A program made the translations under genes and the position numbers. 64,000 nucleotides of DNA from Bacteroidia bacterium (lineage in GTDB: Bacteria; Bacteroidota; Bacteroidia; Bacteroidales; VadinHA17). The stretch covers positions 1 through 64,000 of the forward strand of contig JAPLEB010000039.1 of assembly GCA_026391555.1 (NCBI GenBank), in the 5' to 3' direction. How positions within the stretch are numbered: position 1 is the first letter of the stretch; every line of letters begins with the position of its first letter. The notes under the pieces are model-generated. The model saw nothing but the letters and a program-made list of their open reading frames with translations, was not told the DNA's origin and did no database searches. Shown in pieces: positions 1 to 9,331 of the stretch.

Positions 1-164
1 GGCAAAATGCTATAATGCACTGTAATACACATTGATACATTGCTTTTGTCTGACATTCACCTTTCAAGTAATGTTAAAGTTAAACAATAAAATGGAATTG
101 GATTATAATATTTTATAATACCCCTCCATCTACCGGCTACCGAACTTCAATACTTAATGTCTAA

Positions 165-335
165 TACCTTTCAGTTCGATTGATAACCTCCTTTGCTACT
201 CTCAAATCCCTTCCAGAAAGGCTTACCCTGACAGAGGCTGCACAATATCCCGGAGTGACTATAAGTACAATGTATGCATACACCTGTGCCAGGAAGAGGA
301 ATTTAGGGTGAGGCCTATGAAAAGAGGATTACGCT
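165..335 (+). pseudogene. Remnant of an excisionase/MerR-like helix-turn-helix protein
   Basis: Frame starting at 165 reads ...SLPERLTLTEAAQYPGVTISTMYAYTCARKRNLG*GL*KEDYAP. The LT-EAAxYxGVTxSTxYxYTxxRK pattern resembles HTH_17/excisionase domains. In-frame stops at 309 and 318, no ATG start. Confidence 0.45.
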
Positions 336-370
336 CCCTTCGGTCGCGTGATCCGTTTGGGGGTGCTTAA

Positions 371-498
371 CAAAGAAAAAGCCTTGCCACGCTGGCGCGT
401 GGCTACGGGCTTTATTATTTCCATCCCTTATAAAAGCAAGCTTTTAACGGGCTGAAAATAATAAAGCCCTGCCGTTTCACGGCAAGGCTTTTTCTTTG
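371..498. repeat. Nested inverted repeat directly downstream of tRNA-fMet (probable bidirectional terminator or dispersed palindrome)
   Basis: Perfect 18-bp arms caaagaaaaagccttgcc (371-388) and ggcaaggctttttctttg (481-498); second perfect 14-bp pair gggctttattattt (407-420) and aaataataaagccc (456-469); local hairpins GCCACGC/GCGTGGC and TGCCGT/ACGGCA. Confidence 0.8.
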
Positions 499-570
<72 letters not shown>

Positions 571-637
571 ATCTGGGTGCAAAGTTAACATTTAACTTGC
601 AATAACCAAACTAATTAAACAATTTTTTTAATAATAA

Positions 638-667
638 TTTGTATGTTTGCTGTGAATAATATCTTTG
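638..667 (+). promoter_or_regulatory. Putative Bacteroidota-type promoter for the superoxide reductase gene
   Basis: TTTG (638-641), 18-nt spacer, TATCTTTG (660-667), matching the TTTG/TAnnTTTG consensus. Confidence 0.5.
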
Positions 668-718
668 ATCTGTTGTATGTTTTTATAATTATATCAGTTT
701 AATGTAAAGCCGATTATT

Positions 719-1102
719 ATGCCAAGGGTATTCAAAGCAACAGAAATAGAAAAAGAAGAAAAAGAAGTTAAACGCGATTATCTCGACAGGCATATGCCAC
801 ATGTTTTTTGTCCCGATAATGTCAAAAGGGGAGAGAAATTTGAGGTTAAGGTGATGCTTGGAGAGGAATATCCCCATCCCGATGAGCATGACCATTTCAT
901 CAGCGTTATACAACTTTGGAACCGGGAAACATTGATTGCTGAAGCCCGCTATTCCTCAGGAGCTTATGGCAATTTACCATCACATTTTGAAATCGATTTC
1001 TATATTGTTGCTCCTGAAGTATCAATGAACCTCTCTGCAATGGCTATATGTACAAAACATGGACTGTGGCAGAGCGAGGATAAATTGGTTAAAGTATTGT
1101 AA
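719..1102 (+). CDS. Superoxide reductase (neelaredoxin/class II desulfoferrodoxin-like)
   Basis: 127 aa with H..HPDEHDHFI and C-terminal CTKHG iron-ligand motifs typical of SOR. Confidence 0.85.
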   Translation: MPRVFKATEIEKEEKEVKRDYLDRHMPHVFCPDNVKRGEKFEVKVMLGEEYPHPDEHDHFISVIQLWNRETLIAEARYSSGAYGNLPSHFEIDFYIVAPEVSMNLSAMAICTKHGLWQSEDKLVKVL

Positions 1103-1187
1103 CGGGGTAATATTTTCCTTTTTGCTTCCGTTAATTGAATTGATGATGCAGGATTATTATCTTTGCGGGCCTGTTATTAATTAAAGA

Positions 1188-2051
1188 ATGGCTAAAAACG
1201 ATAAGAAAAAACGCAACTGGCGCGATAAATACAGGGTTACTGTAATAAACGATACTACTTTTGAGGAGGTCTGGAAAGTTAGACTAACACAATATAACGC
1301 TTTCCTCCTGATTACATTTCTTTTTATTTTTATTACCGGCGCCACAACTTCGCTTATTGCTTTCACAAACCTTAGGGAATTTATCCCTGGTTATCCCGAT
1401 GTTACAATGCGCCGTAATATACTGATGAGCGCTATACACCTTGATTCCCTCGATCGTGAACTGGCTTTAAGGGATAAATACTTTGCCAATCTGAATGCAA
1501 TAATATCAGGTAATCAACCTGTTGAAATATATGCACTACAAGATACTACAAAGAATTATAAAGCTATAAACTTCAATACCTCACCGGAAGATTCTGCATT
1601 AAGAGCCCGGGTTGAAAATGAAGAACGGTATAATCTTACACTTGGCCCTTCATCATCCGAGTCCGTTTCAAGTCTCGCGGGTATGCATTTCTTCCCTCCC
1701 GTAAAAGGAATTATCTCAGGAAGGTATGATGTCAGAATAAAACATTTTGGAACAGACATTGTTACTAAACCTAAAGCTTTTGTCTCCTCTGCTCTTGATG
1801 GAACTGTTATCTTCACCGGATGGACCATGGAAACAGGATTTGTTATTGAAGTTCAACATCCGAATAATATCGTTTCTGTTTATAAACATAACGCGAGTCT
1901 CCTGAAAGAAACAGGAGATATGGTTCGTGCAGGTGAAACCATTTCTGTTGTTGGTGACTCCGGTGAACTATATACTTCAGGCCCTCATCTTCATTTTGAG
2001 ATTTGGTACAAAGGGAGCCCCCTTGACCCTGAAAAACATATTTTATTCTAA
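1188..2051 (+). CDS. M23 family metallopeptidase (LytM-like), membrane anchored
   Basis: N-terminal TM segment, HFGTD and HLHFEIW motifs. Confidence 0.9.
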   Translation: MAKNDKKKRNWRDKYRVTVINDTTFEEVWKVRLTQYNAFLLITFLFIFITGATTSLIAFTNLREFIPGYPDVTMRRNILMSAIHLDSLDRELALRDKYFANLNAIISGNQPVEIYALQDTTKNYKAINFNTSPEDSALRARVENEERYNLTLGPSSSESVSSLAGMHFFPPVKGIISGRYDVRIKHFGTDIVTKPKAFVSSALDGTVIFTGWTMETGFVIEVQHPNNIVSVYKHNASLLKETGDMVRAGETISVVGDSGELYTSGPHLHFEIWYKGSPLDPEKHILF

Positions 2052-2059
2052 TAATCAGG

Positions 2060-3238
2060 ATGCCGGGGATGCCAGAAAGAATTGCATTGTTGGGATCAAC
2101 TGGGTCGATTGGCACTCAGGCGCTGGACATCATTTCCCGGTTTCCGGGAAAGTTCGTTGTTGAGGTTTTGGTTGCCGGAAATAATATTGATCTTCTGACA
2201 CAGCAGGCACGGCGCTTCCAACCTGATACAGTGGTTATCGGGAATGTTGACCATTATCAGCAACTTAAAGAAAATCTTCGGGATACAAGTGTAAAAGTAT
2301 ATGCAGGTAAAGAAGCTATTGAACAGGTTGTAACCTCATCTACTGTTGATGTTGTCATCGCTTCGATTGTCGGGTATTCCGGATTGAGACCCACGATAGC
2401 TGCAATAAAAGCCGGTAAAAAAATCGCTCTGGCTAACAAAGAAACTCTTGTTGTGGCAGGTGAAATAATTGGCAGACTGGTAAGAGAATCGGGAAGCCGG
2501 ATTATCCCTGTAGACTCAGAACATTCGGCTATCTTTCAATGCCTTGTAGGTGAGGAAGGAAATCCTATCGAAAAAATTACTCTTACAGCTTCCGGTGGGC
2601 CATTCCTGAATTGGTCAGAAGAGATGCTGAAAAATGTTATGCCGGGAGAAGCCTTAAAGCACCCAAACTGGGATATGGGCAGTAAAGTCACCATCGATTC
2701 AGCCTCACTCATGAACAAAGGGCTTGAGGTCATTGAAGCAAAATGGCTCTTTGACCTTACTCCTGACCAGATTTCCGTGATCATTCATCCCCAATCAGTC
2801 ATTCATTCATTTGTCCATTTCACAGATGGATCAGTAAAAGCTCAATTGGGAGTCCCCGACATGAGGATTCCGATTCTGTATGCTCTTACCTATCCTTGCC
2901 GGCTGCATTCCGACCTTCTTCGCCTCGAATTGAATGACTATAAAACTCTTACATTTAGTGATCCGGATATGAAAAAATTCCGGAACCTTTCCCTTGCCTA
3001 TGATGCACTAAAGAAGGGTGGGAACATGCCCTGTATTTTGAATGCAGCTAATGAAATGGCTGTTAGTGCATTTCTTTCTGAAAAAATTGACTTTATGCAA
3101 ATGCCTGACGTTGTGGAATATACAATGGAAAGTAGTTTGTATTCTCCTTCTCCTGATTTGGATTCCCTGGAAGTTACTGATTGTAACGCAAGGGAGACAG
3201 CTATCAACTTTATTAATAAATTTCATAAAAAAAGATGA
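2060..3238 (+). CDS. dxr: 1-deoxy-D-xylulose-5-phosphate reductoisomerase
   Basis: LLGSTGSIGTQALDI, ALANKETLVVAGE, VDSEHSAIFQCL, MNKGLEVIEA motifs. Confidence 0.97.
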   Translation: MPGMPERIALLGSTGSIGTQALDIISRFPGKFVVEVLVAGNNIDLLTQQARRFQPDTVVIGNVDHYQQLKENLRDTSVKVYAGKEAIEQVVTSSTVDVVIASIVGYSGLRPTIAAIKAGKKIALANKETLVVAGEIIGRLVRESGSRIIPVDSEHSAIFQCLVGEEGNPIEKITLTASGGPFLNWSEEMLKNVMPGEALKHPNWDMGSKVTIDSASLMNKGLEVIEAKWLFDLTPDQISVIIHPQSVIHSFVHFTDGSVKAQLGVPDMRIPILYALTYPCRLHSDLLRLELNDYKTLTFSDPDMKKFRNLSLAYDALKKGGNMPCILNAANEMAVSAFLSEKIDFMQMPDVVEYTMESSLYSPSPDLDSLEVTDCNARETAINFINKFHKKR

Positions 3239-4569
3239 CAATACTTATTAAAATCCTGCAGTTTGTAATGAGCCTTTCAATTCTTGTAATAATACATGAA
3301 TTGGGACATTTTACATTGGCTAAATTGTTCAAAACAAGAGTCGAAAAGTTTTACCTTTTCTTCGATCCATGGTTTGCACTTTTTAAATATAAGAAGGGTG
3401 AAACAGAATATGGTATCGGCTGGCTGCCTCTTGGCGGCTATGTCAAGATTTCAGGAATGATCGATGAATCAATGGACAAGGAACAAATGAAACAACCTCC
3501 CCAGCCACACGAGTTCAGATCAAAGACATCGTGGCAACGTCTTTTGATAATGACAGGAGGTGTGATCTTCAATTTCATTTCCGCGATGCTGATATATGTT
3601 TTTGTTTTATATACCTGGGGCGAAACATATCTGCCTACTGCAAATGTTAAATATGGTATTGTGACCGATTCAGTAGGATATGAAATAGGCCTCAGAAACG
3701 GTGACAAGATTCTTACTGTCGACAATCAATATGTAGATAACTTTGTACAGATCACACCCGATATTGTATTGAATAACCGCAAAACTATCCAGGTTGAACG
3801 TGATGAACAGGTCATAAATATTGAAATTCCCAAAGAGTATATTCCTAAAATACTTAAGGGGAAAGGTCAGATTAACTGTCGCATTCCTTTCTATCCTCTG
3901 GTAATAAAAGCATTTGAGAAGGAATCTCCCGCCAGAACTGCAGGTGTACTGCCCGCTGATGAACTGGTTGGCATTGATAGCATACATTTTACATATTCTG
4001 ATGAGTTTCAGAAGTACTTGCTGGAAAACAAATCCAGGCCGGTAGTGTTGAATTTATTACGTAATAGTAAAACAGAGAATATTACTGTTACTCCTACTGC
4101 TGCAGGATTACTTGGAATTAGCTATCCAGGGAGATCTCTTGATCAGATATTTGAGCTGAAGACAATAAGGTATGGATTCTTTAAGTCAATTCCAGCCGGT
4201 ATTGATAAAGGATTCAAGACGATAGGCGATTATCTCAAGCAATTCAAACTGCTTTTTTCAAAACACACAAAAGCATATGAATCACTTGGGGGCTTTATAA
4301 CAATTGGTAATATTTTCCCCGGTGTATGGGACTGGCAGTCGTTCTGGACACTGACAGCATTCCTCTCAATAATACTTGCAGTGATGAATATACTCCCAAT
4401 ACCTGCTCTTGATGGCGGACATGTGATGTTTCTGTTATTTGAGGTAATAACTGGGAGAAAGCCAAGTGATAAGTTCCTTGAATATGCCCAATATGCAGGA
4501 ATGATTTTACTATTGTCACTTCTTATTTTTGCTAACGGGAATGATATCCTGAGGCTGATCAGAAAATAG
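3235..4569 (+). CDS. rseP: RIP metalloprotease RseP (site-2 protease)
   Basis: HELGH zinc motif, PDZ-like region, NILPIPALDGGHV; overlaps the dxr stop by 4 bp. Confidence 0.95.
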   Translation: MTILIKILQFVMSLSILVIIHELGHFTLAKLFKTRVEKFYLFFDPWFALFKYKKGETEYGIGWLPLGGYVKISGMIDESMDKEQMKQPPQPHEFRSKTSWQRLLIMTGGVIFNFISAMLIYVFVLYTWGETYLPTANVKYGIVTDSVGYEIGLRNGDKILTVDNQYVDNFVQITPDIVLNNRKTIQVERDEQVINIEIPKEYIPKILKGKGQINCRIPFYPLVIKAFEKESPARTAGVLPADELVGIDSIHFTYSDEFQKYLLENKSRPVVLNLLRNSKTENITVTPTAAGLLGISYPGRSLDQIFELKTIRYGFFKSIPAGIDKGFKTIGDYLKQFKLLFSKHTKAYESLGGFITIGNIFPGVWDWQSFWTLTAFLSIILAVMNILPIPALDGGHVMFLLFEVITGRKPSDKFLEYAQYAGMILLLSLLIFANGNDILRLIRK

Positions 4570-4587
4570 ATTTATTTTGAATCCGGC

Positions 4588-4617
4588 TTGTATATAATTA
4601 AAGTATTTATAACTTTG
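4588..4617 (+). promoter_or_regulatory. Putative promoter of tatA
   Basis: TTG (4588-4590), 19-nt spacer, TAACTTTG (4610-4617). Confidence 0.6.
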
Positions 4618-4640
4618 CTCAAATTCTAATACTAAAAGAG

Positions 4641-4826
4641 ATGGGAAATTTTGGAGCTACAGAGATTTTATTGATTCTACTTGTTGTGGTACTTCTTTTC
4701 GGTGGTAGAAAGATTCCTGAACTTATGAAAGGGATCGGTCAGGGGATGAAAGAATTTAAGAAGGCATCAAAATATGATCCAGCGACTGACGATAATAAAG
4801 AAGTTGCAAACAAGGACAAGTTTTAA
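4641..4826 (+). CDS. tatA: Sec-independent protein translocase subunit TatA/E
   Basis: 61 aa; [38 protein letters not shown] is typical TatA. Confidence 0.95.
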   Translation: MGNFGATEILLILLVVVLLFGGRKIPELMKGIGQGMKEFKKASKYDPATDDNKEVANKDKF

Positions 4827-4844
4827 TTCTACAATATTCACAGG

Positions 4845-4868
4845 AAACCTGCATTTCAATGTGGGTTT
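4845..4868 (+). terminator. Putative intrinsic terminator after tatA
   Basis: AAACCTGCATT..AATGTGGGTTT hairpin followed by TTCTTGTTT. Confidence 0.6.
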
Positions 4869-4914
4869 TCTTGTTTAAGAACCCACCCTTCTGAGGTGGC
4901 AGGGGGGTAAATAT

Positions 4915-6030
4915 TCAGAGATTTGTTGGCGCCTTCACTGATTCATATTTCTGATTTCTTCTGCCCGGAGTAAATCCCGCTTCTTTTATTATCGATTGCA
5001 TCTCATTGGCATTAAAACGGTTGGTCGCCCCCGCGGCACTAACAACATTTTCTTCAATCATTATTGATCCAAGGTCATTAGCTCCGGAATGAAGCGACAA
5101 CATTCCAATCTCCTTGCCAACAGTAAGTATAGAGGCTTGTATATTTCTGATGTTATTCAATATGATACGACTTATTGCAATCATACGGATATAGTCAGGT
5201 CCGCTGTAGCTGCTTTTGATTCCATGTTTCTGTAACAGGACGGTTCCTTCATCCTGAAATGGCCAGGGAATAAAAGTGATAAATCCAAAATGGTTTTCCG
5301 GTTTGTTATCCTGAAGATCTCTCAGCCGGATAAGATGTTCAATCCTCTCCCGGGTTGTTTCTATATGACCATACATCATGGTGGCAGAAGTAGGCAGATT
5401 GATTTTGTGGGCTTCACTCATAACTTCAAGCCATTCTCCGGAGGTAGCTTTGGCTGGAGAAATAATTCTTCTTACACGGTCAGAAAGAATCTCTGCCCCT
5501 GCACCGGGAAGGCTGTCAAGCCCTGCCTCAATCAGTTGTGAAAGAACATCCAAATAGGATAGCCGCTCTTTTTTTGCAAGAAAAACAATCTCCGGGGGAC
5601 CAAGAGCATGCAACTTAATTGAAGGGTATAATTTCTTCAGATTTCTGAAAAGATCAATATAGAAGCCAATACCAAGATCCGGATTCATCCCTCCCTGTAT
5701 AAGAAGCTGATCACCTCCAAGTGAATACAATTCATCAATTTTGCTTATGTAGTCTTCTGTTGATGTGATATATGCATCAGGTGATCCTTTTTTCCTGCAA
5801 AAGTTACAAAAGGAACACTGCGAAAAACAGATATTGGTAAGGTTAACGTTCCTGTCGATCATCCATCCTGCAATATTCCCCGGATTATGTAATTGCCTGA
5901 GTATATTGGCAACAAACATAAGCTCCCCGACAGGAGCCTGTGTATAAAGTGCAACTCCCTCTTCCGTATTCAGTGGAATAAGCCCGAGAGCTTTATCATA
6001 TAATTGTTCTAAAATCACAGGTATAAACAA
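4915..6030 (-). CDS. mqnC: Cyclic dehypoxanthinyl futalosine synthase (radical SAM, menaquinone biosynthesis)
   Basis: CFSQCSFC (CX3CX2C), QGGMNPDLG, SLPGAGAEIL, FIPWPFQDEGT typical of MqnC. Confidence 0.87.
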   Translation of the reverse strand: MFIPVILEQLYDKALGLIPLNTEEGVALYTQAPVGELMFVANILRQLHNPGNIAGWMIDRNVNLTNICFSQCSFCNFCRKKGSPDAYITSTEDYISKIDELYSLGGDQLLIQGGMNPDLGIGFYIDLFRNLKKLYPSIKLHALGPPEIVFLAKKERLSYLDVLSQLIEAGLDSLPGAGAEILSDRVRRIISPAKATSGEWLEVMSEAHKINLPTSATMMYGHIETTRERIEHLIRLRDLQDNKPENHFGFITFIPWPFQDEGTVLLQKHGIKSSYSGPDYIRMIAISRIILNNIRNIQASILTVGKEIGMLSLHSGANDLGSIMIEENVVSAAGATNRFNANEMQSIIKEAGFTPGRRNQKYESVKAPTNL

Positions 6031-6164
6031 ATTATCGTAATCCTTGTTAATATTAAAGTGCCTTTGGGGTTGTGAGAATTAATCATAGCAAAGGTAACGC
6101 TTTGGAAACGAAACAATCAATATTTTAATTAACTTTACATCTTCTAAACCGCCGGTATAATAAT

Positions 6165-7622
6165 ATGAAACCTGAAATTCTAAAAATATCACAAATATCA
6201 GCTGAGCAATCTGTTTTATGTATTCTTGGAAGTGACCATATCCCCGAAAGGTTAACACTCAGTGAGTCAGAAAAGGAGTTTGCTCAAAAACAGTTAAATG
6301 CTAAGGAAGAATACATTTTCATTAATTCTTATCATAAATGTACCTACCTGGTCAGATTAAAGGAAGAAATTAGCAATTTTAAAATCAGGGAAGAGCTTCG
6401 AAAAACCTCTTATAATTTAAGAAAACTGATAAAAGGGAACAACCATTCCGAACTGGTAATTACCTCTGATAATGCTTACAAGGGAGCCATTGAGGATTTT
6501 GCTGAAGGACTTCTCCTTAGTTTTTATTCGTTCAAAAAATACAAGACAAAAGAAGAAAATGGTGAGAAAAAAAATTATCCCATGAAACTTCTCCTGCATG
6601 GTGATATAGATGATTCAGATATTAAATGGCTTGTTGATCTGACCGATGCAGTCTATATTACCCGCGATCTGATTAATGAACCCGTTAACCATTTGAATGC
6701 AACAACTTTGGCAGGGGAAATCAGAAAAATCGGAGATTCTGCCGGATTTTCTGTTGAGGTGTTAACTAAAGGTAAAATTGAAGCACTTAAAATGGGCGGT
6801 CTGCTGGCTGTTAATAAAGGAAGTGTTGATCCTCCGGTGTTTTGTATTCTTGAATGGAAACCTTCAAAATGTCTTAATGAGAAACCTATTGTCCTGGTTG
6901 GAAAGGGAGTTGTTTATGATACCGGTGGTCTGAATATTAAAACCGGTGATTTCATGAGTGGTATGAATGGAGATATGTCAGGTGCTGCAACAGTTACCGG
7001 TGTCTTGTATACGGTAGCCAAAGCAGGTTTACCACTTCATATTGTAGGATTGGTTCCATCAACCGATAACCGTCCGGGTGGAAATGCCTATACTCAGGGC
7101 GACATCATCACGATGCATAATAAAATGACTGTGGAAGTTGGTAACACCGACGCTGAAGGAAGGCTTATCCTCGCCGATGCTATTAGCTATGCTTCAAAAT
7201 ATTCACCTGAACTTATTATCGATATTGCAACTCTTACAGGTTCGGCAGCAATGACCTTTGGAAATCAGGCTATTGCTGTGATGTCTACTGCTGACAAAAA
7301 ATATATTACCCTCCTTGAAGAATGTGGTAACGATGTATATGAAAGAATTGCAGAATTACCTTTATGGGATGAATATGGAGAGCTGCTGAAGTCTGATATT
7401 GCTGATATTAAAAATATTGGCGGACGTGAGGCAGGCGCTATAACTGCCGGTAAATTTCTTGAACGGTTTGCAGAATTCCCTCTGATACACATGGATATCG
7501 CCGGAACTGAGATGCTGAAGAAAGATGATTTTTACAGAATTAAGAACGGCTGCGGGTCAGGTTTAAGGCTGCTCTCAACATTATTAAAAAGAGTTGCAGC
7601 TACCTATTCAGAAAAGAAATAA
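6165..7622 (+). CDS. pepA: M17 family leucyl aminopeptidase
   Basis: VGKGVVYDTGGLNIK, NTDAEGRLILADA motifs. Confidence 0.92.
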   Translation: MKPEILKISQISAEQSVLCILGSDHIPERLTLSESEKEFAQKQLNAKEEYIFINSYHKCTYLVRLKEEISNFKIREELRKTSYNLRKLIKGNNHSELVITSDNAYKGAIEDFAEGLLLSFYSFKKYKTKEENGEKKNYPMKLLLHGDIDDSDIKWLVDLTDAVYITRDLINEPVNHLNATTLAGEIRKIGDSAGFSVEVLTKGKIEALKMGGLLAVNKGSVDPPVFCILEWKPSKCLNEKPIVLVGKGVVYDTGGLNIKTGDFMSGMNGDMSGAATVTGVLYTVAKAGLPLHIVGLVPSTDNRPGGNAYTQGDIITMHNKMTVEVGNTDAEGRLILADAISYASKYSPELIIDIATLTGSAAMTFGNQAIAVMSTADKKYITLLEECGNDVYERIAELPLWDEYGELLKSDIADIKNIGGREAGAITAGKFLERFAEFPLIHMDIAGTEMLKKDDFYRIKNGCGSGLRLLSTLLKRVAATYSEKK

Positions 7623-7628
7623 AAATAT

Positions 7629-8729
7629 ATGGAAAAGAAAACAATAATAGCCGGTATCTCGCATGGAGATATTAATGGTATCGGATATGAGGTTATAATC
7701 AAGGCTCTTTCTGATCCGATGATTAATGATATTTGTACACCAGTTGTTTATGGTTCCCCCAAAGTGGCAGCTTATCATCGTAAAGCATTGAATATTAATA
7801 ATTTCAATTTTAACAATATCAGGTCAGCCGAAGAAGCTCATGCCAAACAGGCAAACATGATCAATTGTCTTGATGATAATATTCGGGTTGAACTTGGTAA
7901 GTCAACACCCCAGGGTGGAGAGGCAGCGCTTATTTCTCTCGAAAAAGCTGTTGAAGATCTTATTAGCGGTAAAATTGATGTTCTTATTACTGCGCCTATC
8001 GATAAACATAATGTTCAATCAGAGAATTTTCATTTTAATGGGCATACGGAGTACCTGAAATCAAAAGCCGGCACTGACAACGTCCTGATGTTTATGATCG
8101 GGGAGAGCATGAGAATTGGTTTTGCAACCGGGCATGTTCCGCTTAGCAAAGTTCCGGAACTGATAACTGTGGAATCGCTTTTAAGTAAAATCAGACTGAT
8201 GAATCAATCACTCATCCTTGACTTTGGAATTCGTAAACCGAGCATTGCAATACTTGGACTTAATCCTCACGCAGGCGATAACTCATTATTGGGAACCGAA
8301 GAGACAGATTTTATTATTCCTGCAATTCAACAAGGACAGAAAGAAGGGATACTTACCTTTGGACCCTACCCGGCTGACGGATTTTTCGGAGCCGGCTCAT
8401 TTAAAAAATTCGATGGTATACTTTCAATGTACCACGACCAGGGGCTTCCTCCATTTAAAGCATTATCGTTTGATTCCGGAGTTAACTTCACTGCAGGATT
8501 GCCTTTTATAAGGACATCCCCGGTTCATGGAACTGCTTTTGCAATTGCCGGGAAAGGTGAAGCCTCAGAAAATTCATTCCGTCAGGCAATTTATCTTGCC
8601 TGCGACATTTTTCGAAACAGGCAGATTTATGCCGAAATATCCCGGAATCCGTTGAAGCATCAGGATATCGAAATTCATAGTGAACGAATTGATGAACTTC
8701 CTCCAGATATATTTAATGCTGAACAATAA
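7629..8729 (+). CDS. pdxA: 4-hydroxythreonine-4-phosphate dehydrogenase
   Basis: GISHGDINGIGYEV, GLNPHAGD, YHDQGLPPFK motifs. Confidence 0.95.
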   Translation: MEKKTIIAGISHGDINGIGYEVIIKALSDPMINDICTPVVYGSPKVAAYHRKALNINNFNFNNIRSAEEAHAKQANMINCLDDNIRVELGKSTPQGGEAALISLEKAVEDLISGKIDVLITAPIDKHNVQSENFHFNGHTEYLKSKAGTDNVLMFMIGESMRIGFATGHVPLSKVPELITVESLLSKIRLMNQSLILDFGIRKPSIAILGLNPHAGDNSLLGTEETDFIIPAIQQGQKEGILTFGPYPADGFFGAGSFKKFDGILSMYHDQGLPPFKALSFDSGVNFTAGLPFIRTSPVHGTAFAIAGKGEASENSFRQAIYLACDIFRNRQIYAEISRNPLKHQDIEIHSERIDELPPDIFNAEQ

Positions 8730-8731
8730 TT

Positions 8732-9313
8732 ATGATAGATTATATTAAAGGAACCATTACCCGGATCACTCCGACATTCCTTACCCTTGAAACCGGGGGA
8801 ATAGGCTATTTTATTAATATATCAGTCACGACATTTTCGAAACTTGAAGGCAAAAACGAATATAAGGTACTGGTGCATGAGGTCATCAGGGAGGACAGCC
8901 ACCAGCTTTTCGGATTTGCTGATAGTTTGGAAAGGGATATTTTCAGATTGCTGATTTCTGTTACAGGCGTGGGTGCAAATACTGCAAGAATGATGCTTTC
9001 TTCACTTGCCCCGGGCGAAATTGAAAAGGCAATTATAGGATCCGATGTAAATATTCTGAAGAGCGTTAAGGGGATTGGATTAAAAACAGCCCAAAGGATT
9101 ATTGTTGACCTGAAAGACAAACTAGACAAACAGGCAGGGAGTGGTGAAATATTTGCCTTTGCAGACAATACAAGGAGGGAAGAAGCGTTATCTGCATTAG
9201 TGATGCTTGGGTTTGCCAAAAGCACTGTCTCAAAAGTCCTTGATAAAATAGTCAGAGAAGAAAAAAACCTGACAGTTGAGGATATGATTAAGAGAGCGCT
9301 TAAAAACTTGTAA
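8732..9313 (+). CDS. ruvA: Holliday junction branch migration protein RuvA
   Basis: MIDYIKGTI..., GVGANTARMMLSSL, KGIGLKTAQRIIVDLKDKL HhH motifs. Confidence 0.96.
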   Translation: MIDYIKGTITRITPTFLTLETGGIGYFINISVTTFSKLEGKNEYKVLVHEVIREDSHQLFGFADSLERDIFRLLISVTGVGANTARMMLSSLAPGEIEKAIIGSDVNILKSVKGIGLKTAQRIIVDLKDKLDKQAGSGEIFAFADNTRREEALSALVMLGFAKSTVSKVLDKIVREEKNLTVEDMIKRALKNL

Positions 9314-9331
9314 TTCTGAATATACGCCGGA

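Noticed and set aside
4915-6030. Possible MqnE or CofH/ThiH instead of MqnC
   Set aside because: The SLPGAGAEIL and FIPWPFQDEGT segments fit MqnC better.
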